A stretch of DNA of 64,000 bases from Drosophila pseudoobscura (lineage: Eukaryota; Arthropoda; Insecta; Diptera; Drosophilidae), in NCBI RefSeq assembly GCF_009870125.1, contig NC_046680.1:12047501-12111500 (forward strand), read 5' to 3'. The notes under the pieces were generated by a model. The model saw only the letters and a list, made by a program, of their open reading frames with translations. It did not search any database and was not told the DNA's origin. This document shows positions 60,354-64,000 of this stretch, piece by piece (positions within the stretch are counted from its first letter, which is position 1; each line of letters starts with the position of its first letter). Position numbers and translations under genes: made by a program.

Positions 60354-62486
60354 GTGAGTGCCCTGCCCCTGCCCCTGCCCCTGACCATGCCCCATCACAC
60401 TTTACGTGGTTTTGTCCTGCGGTTCGACGGCTGTCAGATGGAGCTCCCTCCGAAATCGGTTTAGTTCGTTTTGGGGCTGACATGACATTTCACTTGTGTT
60501 GCACAAAACCGCAGCAGTCAAGAGGGCGGATTAGGGGTCTGCGGCTCTCCTATTATTGGGGGGATATTTTCTTCGTTTTCCTTGCAGCAGTTTACGAGGC
60601 ACTGGGCTGCTGGGAGGCTCCGCCGAACACCATTTAAGCGCCCAAAATTATACTTTATTAAAGCTCATAAAGTCACATTTAGTCCGGCATTCAGGCACGC
60701 CCCAACCCAGGCGTTCCCGGCCGACCCAACGCCACAACGCCCCTCTTTCGCTCTGGTTTCTCTCTTGCAAAAGTTTTTATGCGAAGCTCAGACACTCACG
60801 CACACATGCACAACGGGCATTATCCTTTTGCGGCTGGCATGGCTCCCCTGTGCTGCTGCTATTATCCTTGTCTCTGTGGCTGCTTCTCCTCCGGCTCCCG
60901 CTGCTCCTCTTCTTTAGGCGGGGGTCCTTTGCATTCGCTCGGGCCTTTGTTTATGGGACAATCGAATTTACTGCTTCATTAAATTTGTATTTAAGCTTCC
61001 GTTTCCGGTTGTTCTTACTTCTCTCGCCAGCCAGCCAGTGAAGCAATGCGAGAATTGTTTTGCGGTTGAAATAAATGCCAAAAACTTTGCCTTATTGGCC
61101 ATAGAAGGATTTTCTTTCTCTGCTACTGCTACTGCTCTGGCTAAAACAATTAGCCATGAGTGAGAAACTGTTGCCTACTCAGCGGGGGCGAGCGACACCT
61201 TCATGATGATCCTGTCCCACCACCTCCGCCTGTACGAACCTGCCGGATGTGTTCTACTTTGATAAATTGTTTTAATAATTGCGTATCAGTGTTGCCTGTT
61301 AATGCTTTTCCCCCTCTCCTTCTGCCACAGCTTGCTCATCCTTCCCCATCCGGCTGTCCAAGGGACAATGCAGGTGACTGTCACAGGGAGAGGGTGGATG
61401 ATGCAGGCGGCGGGGTGGCTAAAGGCTGAAGGCTGAAGGCGTCTGCCGTCGGCCTTTGGCTGATTTTCTCCTTCCAGCCGCTGTCCCGCTATCCCGCTGT
61501 TCTAATGTTTGATTTTGTGTTGTCGTTGCGGCTTAGAGGATGTCAGGCCGTTGGATTAGTTTCGGGATTGTTGTTTAATAAAATTAGCATATAAATTAAG
61601 TTGGCCCGCTGTTAGTCGCAGTGGTAGTGGGACTGGCACTGGCCCTGGCCGTGGCAGTCTGAAATAACACATTTATTGGCTCCTTGGAGCATTGGAGGTA
61701 TTTTCACACTTGCAAGAGGTCCGACCCTCATTCGATATGCACACACACGTCTGGCCCTAAATCAATCTACCAGGATTTGCAGCTAATGACGGCATAAAGA
61801 CAGCCTCCAGATCCCTGCTCCCTGCCGCCTCCTCCCAACTAAATTCCAGGAAAATTCCTACCCGTATTACCACAAAAATCAAGTCAAAGTTCCACATGTG
61901 AAGGGTGAAGGGGATGGCAGGTGCATAAGTTATGAGGCTCACGTAGCGGCCGACTGGCTAAGAGAGGAGTTTCTTCACAGCGACAGACACACAGCACCAT
62001 TTATGGTAAATATAATTTAATAAATACATAAAAGCCAGAGCGAAGAGCATCTCTTCCTACTTCCTTCCTAATCGGATCTGCCGAGGGTTGGGGTGGAATT
62101 AACACAGTCGTAAGCCCAGGGCGGGGCCCAGCAGGAGGCTCCCCGGCAATTGTTAATTTGTGTTTTCACAGCAGCAATTGAACAATTTACGTGGCCGGGA
62201 CGTGGCCTCGGGTCAGGGTCCGGGACAATCTGTTCGTCACACGTGACATCTCCACAGGAGGCGCGGGGCGCCGGCGGACTGGGCAGGCTGAATTTGGATG
62301 GGAAATGACCCGCAAAAATTGACTTATCATGATTCGGCATTGTCAAAGGCATTGTCGGAGAGATTGTCAAAAGCATTGTAATGGCTTTGTCTGGAATGTT
62401 AACATTTATTGGTTTGTTTATTAATTTGTTGCAACGCGACAGGGTCACAGTGGGTGGGTGGGGCGAGCGGCGTCCCAGCACGTGCC

Positions 62487-62488
<2 letters not shown>

Positions 62489-62517
<29 letters not shown>

Positions 62518-62518
62518 C
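62489..62518. repeat. TG dinucleotide repeat
   Basis: Uninterrupted TG run of about 28 bases in otp intron 3. Confidence 0.9.
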
Positions 62519-62865
62519 TGGGCACTAAATGAATTTCTCACATGATTAATTTGCCAGGCAACCGCGCCAAGGCAGCGCAGGTCTCTGCAGGTGAAAGTGG
62601 CAGGAGATGGGATTGAAAAGTTCATAAGGTTTATAGCCAATCAACCGCTTGGCAACGGATTTAATCTTAAATTTACAGCTGGATATCTCAAGATCTTGTC
62701 TGAGGAAGCTCTTCTAGAGACCCTACATCTCTTTCTTGGGAGTTTTTCTGAATTTAGTTCCCTACTTTTCCGCTATATGATCGGTTAGCTGAAATGGCTA
62801 GAAAGAAGATAGGTTCTGCCCCTAACAGATTGTTGAAGCTGATTAAGTATTCTAAATTTGTGTTT

Positions 62866-63331
62866 TTATACCTGGTACTCAAAATGAGTTGAGGGGTATA
62901 TAAAAATGGATGTGTGAAACACCCAGAAGGAATCGTTTCCGTCCCCATTATGTATATGTATGTATATATTGCCGAGTCGATTGAGCCATGTCTTCCTGCC
63001 CGTCTTGATTGACACCTAGTTCTCAGAGACTTAGAGAACTAGAGCAACAACGTTTTGTATTCGGACTTCTATGATATTAGACTGAATCAAGATTGTTTCC
63101 ACAAAGAACGAAAGTCTGTGGCCTACATCATTTTGAAGATACGAAAAAACCAAAAACACAAAATCTAGAGAACGACCATATCTTCCAGACTTCTGAATCC
63201 GGGTAAGATGGGATTATAATTATAGCCAGAAGGAACAAAAAGGCGTCCACCCGCTTTTTTTCTTCTCCCTCTACAACACTCTTCATATGCAAGAGAGGAG
63301 ATGAGCAATACTGACTGAGTATCGGGTATAA
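62866..63331 (-). mobile_element. Mini-me type element, shorter copy in opposite orientation
   Basis: Ends are TTATACCTGGTACT (left) and AGTATCGGGTATAA (right). Read on the minus strand it follows the order of the 20907-22015 element: the GGAAACGATTCCTTCTGGGT core, a sequence resembling CGACTCGGCAATAT, and AACGTTGTTGCTCT. It is shorter (466 bp), has no long GTCY tract and fewer internal modules. Confidence 0.7.
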
Positions 63332-64000
63332 ATGTAGAGTGGCGGCCGTAGCTGCGTCTCACAACGTTCGACTTACACTAAATATTCAATACATCAAATA
63401 AAGAACAAACGAACAGAGCGGAAAAAATCAAGTCAATTTTCACTTTAAAATTGTTTTCTTTGATATTATTATTTTTTTTTTAACAGGATTTGTTGCCACG
63501 TCGATTTGAACTGAAAAGCGTAGTTCAATGCAATTCAGTTGTCTATCCAAAAATGAATGCAGAAAATTGTTATCCGTACATACGTATATACAGAAAAACT
63601 CTCCTGAATTATTATGATTCAGCAGGAATAAGCAATATCGATTGGCTTAAGCGCAGGGCCAGTGACAGTCCAGGCCATCGAGGCCACACCAGTCCCGTAC
63701 GGGCCAATCCAGTGCCGTCCGAGGTCCTTCACGACTTTCCTTCCCACTGCGAGCATTGATAAATTATTGCCTCGACTCCAGACAGAACTAATTTATTTGC
63801 TGAGCCGCTTAATGCCCCTCTAATAATAGCCCACTGAACTCTGGAGAGGGGGAGCCACTATCATGGGGGCGGGGATGGGGATGGTGCCAGAGGAGAAAAT
63901 ATGCGAGATGTACATATGTATAAGCTGAATTTCTATGACGCCCATCCCATATCTGAATTTTTTGCTAAAATTAGACTGGATATTCTCATAAAAAGCGAGC

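Larger units (their letters stand above)
60354..64000 (+). other. otp: otp intron 3, left part
   Basis: After the donor comes a CCCCTG repeat (60363-60382), then intronic sequence with a TG repeat (62489-62518) and a mini-me copy. No exon encoding [10 protein letters not shown] was found up to the window edge, so the intron is at least 3.6 kb. Confidence 0.75.

Overview
The window is nuclear DNA of a Drosophila-type fly. The evidence is two paired-class homeobox genes with fly-like exon layouts, large introns rich in CA, GA and TATG simple repeats, copies of a mini-me type dipteran repeat carrying a GTCY microsatellite, and an intact Ty3/gypsy LTR retrotransposon. The gene content matches the Rx/otp part of the homeobox cluster known from D. 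melanogaster 57B. The species is not identifiable by eye. It looks like a non-melanogaster Drosophila, possibly of the obscura group, but that is a weak inference.

Layout, left to right. Bases 1-8283 lie 3' of Rx and show no convincing gene. They contain a repeat-derived patch (about 4.5-6.4 kb) with a 0.1 kb duplication and an inverted repeat made of actin-derived sequence. Rx (retinal homeobox) occupies 8676-31223 on the minus strand. Five coding exons join in frame to 879 residues, and the introns are 5.7 kb, 82 bp, 14.1 kb and 57 bp. A 1.1 kb mini-me type element sits in the 14.1 kb intron. At 37950-38987 on the minus strand is a single-exon carbonic anhydrase-related gene with a membrane-anchor-like N-terminus and all three zinc-binding histidines replaced.

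A complete 5.56 kb LTR retrotransposon (41672-47235) lies between that gene and otp. Its two 328 bp LTRs look identical, it has a 4 bp target duplication (ATTA), and one 1574-codon gag-pol frame is open throughout. It is followed by old repeat debris and a possible small ORF. otp (orthopedia) begins with a non-coding exon ending at 52771. Its start codon is at 53606, and coding exons run to 60353, where the homeodomain is interrupted by an intron. The rest of otp lies beyond the right edge. A second mini-me copy lies in that last intron.

Rx and otp encode transcription factors of anterior brain and eye development (Rx) and of brain and hindgut development (otp). Both split the homeodomain between residues 46 and 47, the classic paired-class intron position. 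The carbonic anhydrase-like gene between them is probably a bystander. The strongest unusual signal is in the retrotransposon. Its primer-binding site matches the 3' part of tRNA-Leu, and the 16 bases directly abutting its 3' LTR, where a polypurine tract is expected, match the 5' end of the same tRNA. The second is the actin-derived hairpin, a candidate source of small RNAs.
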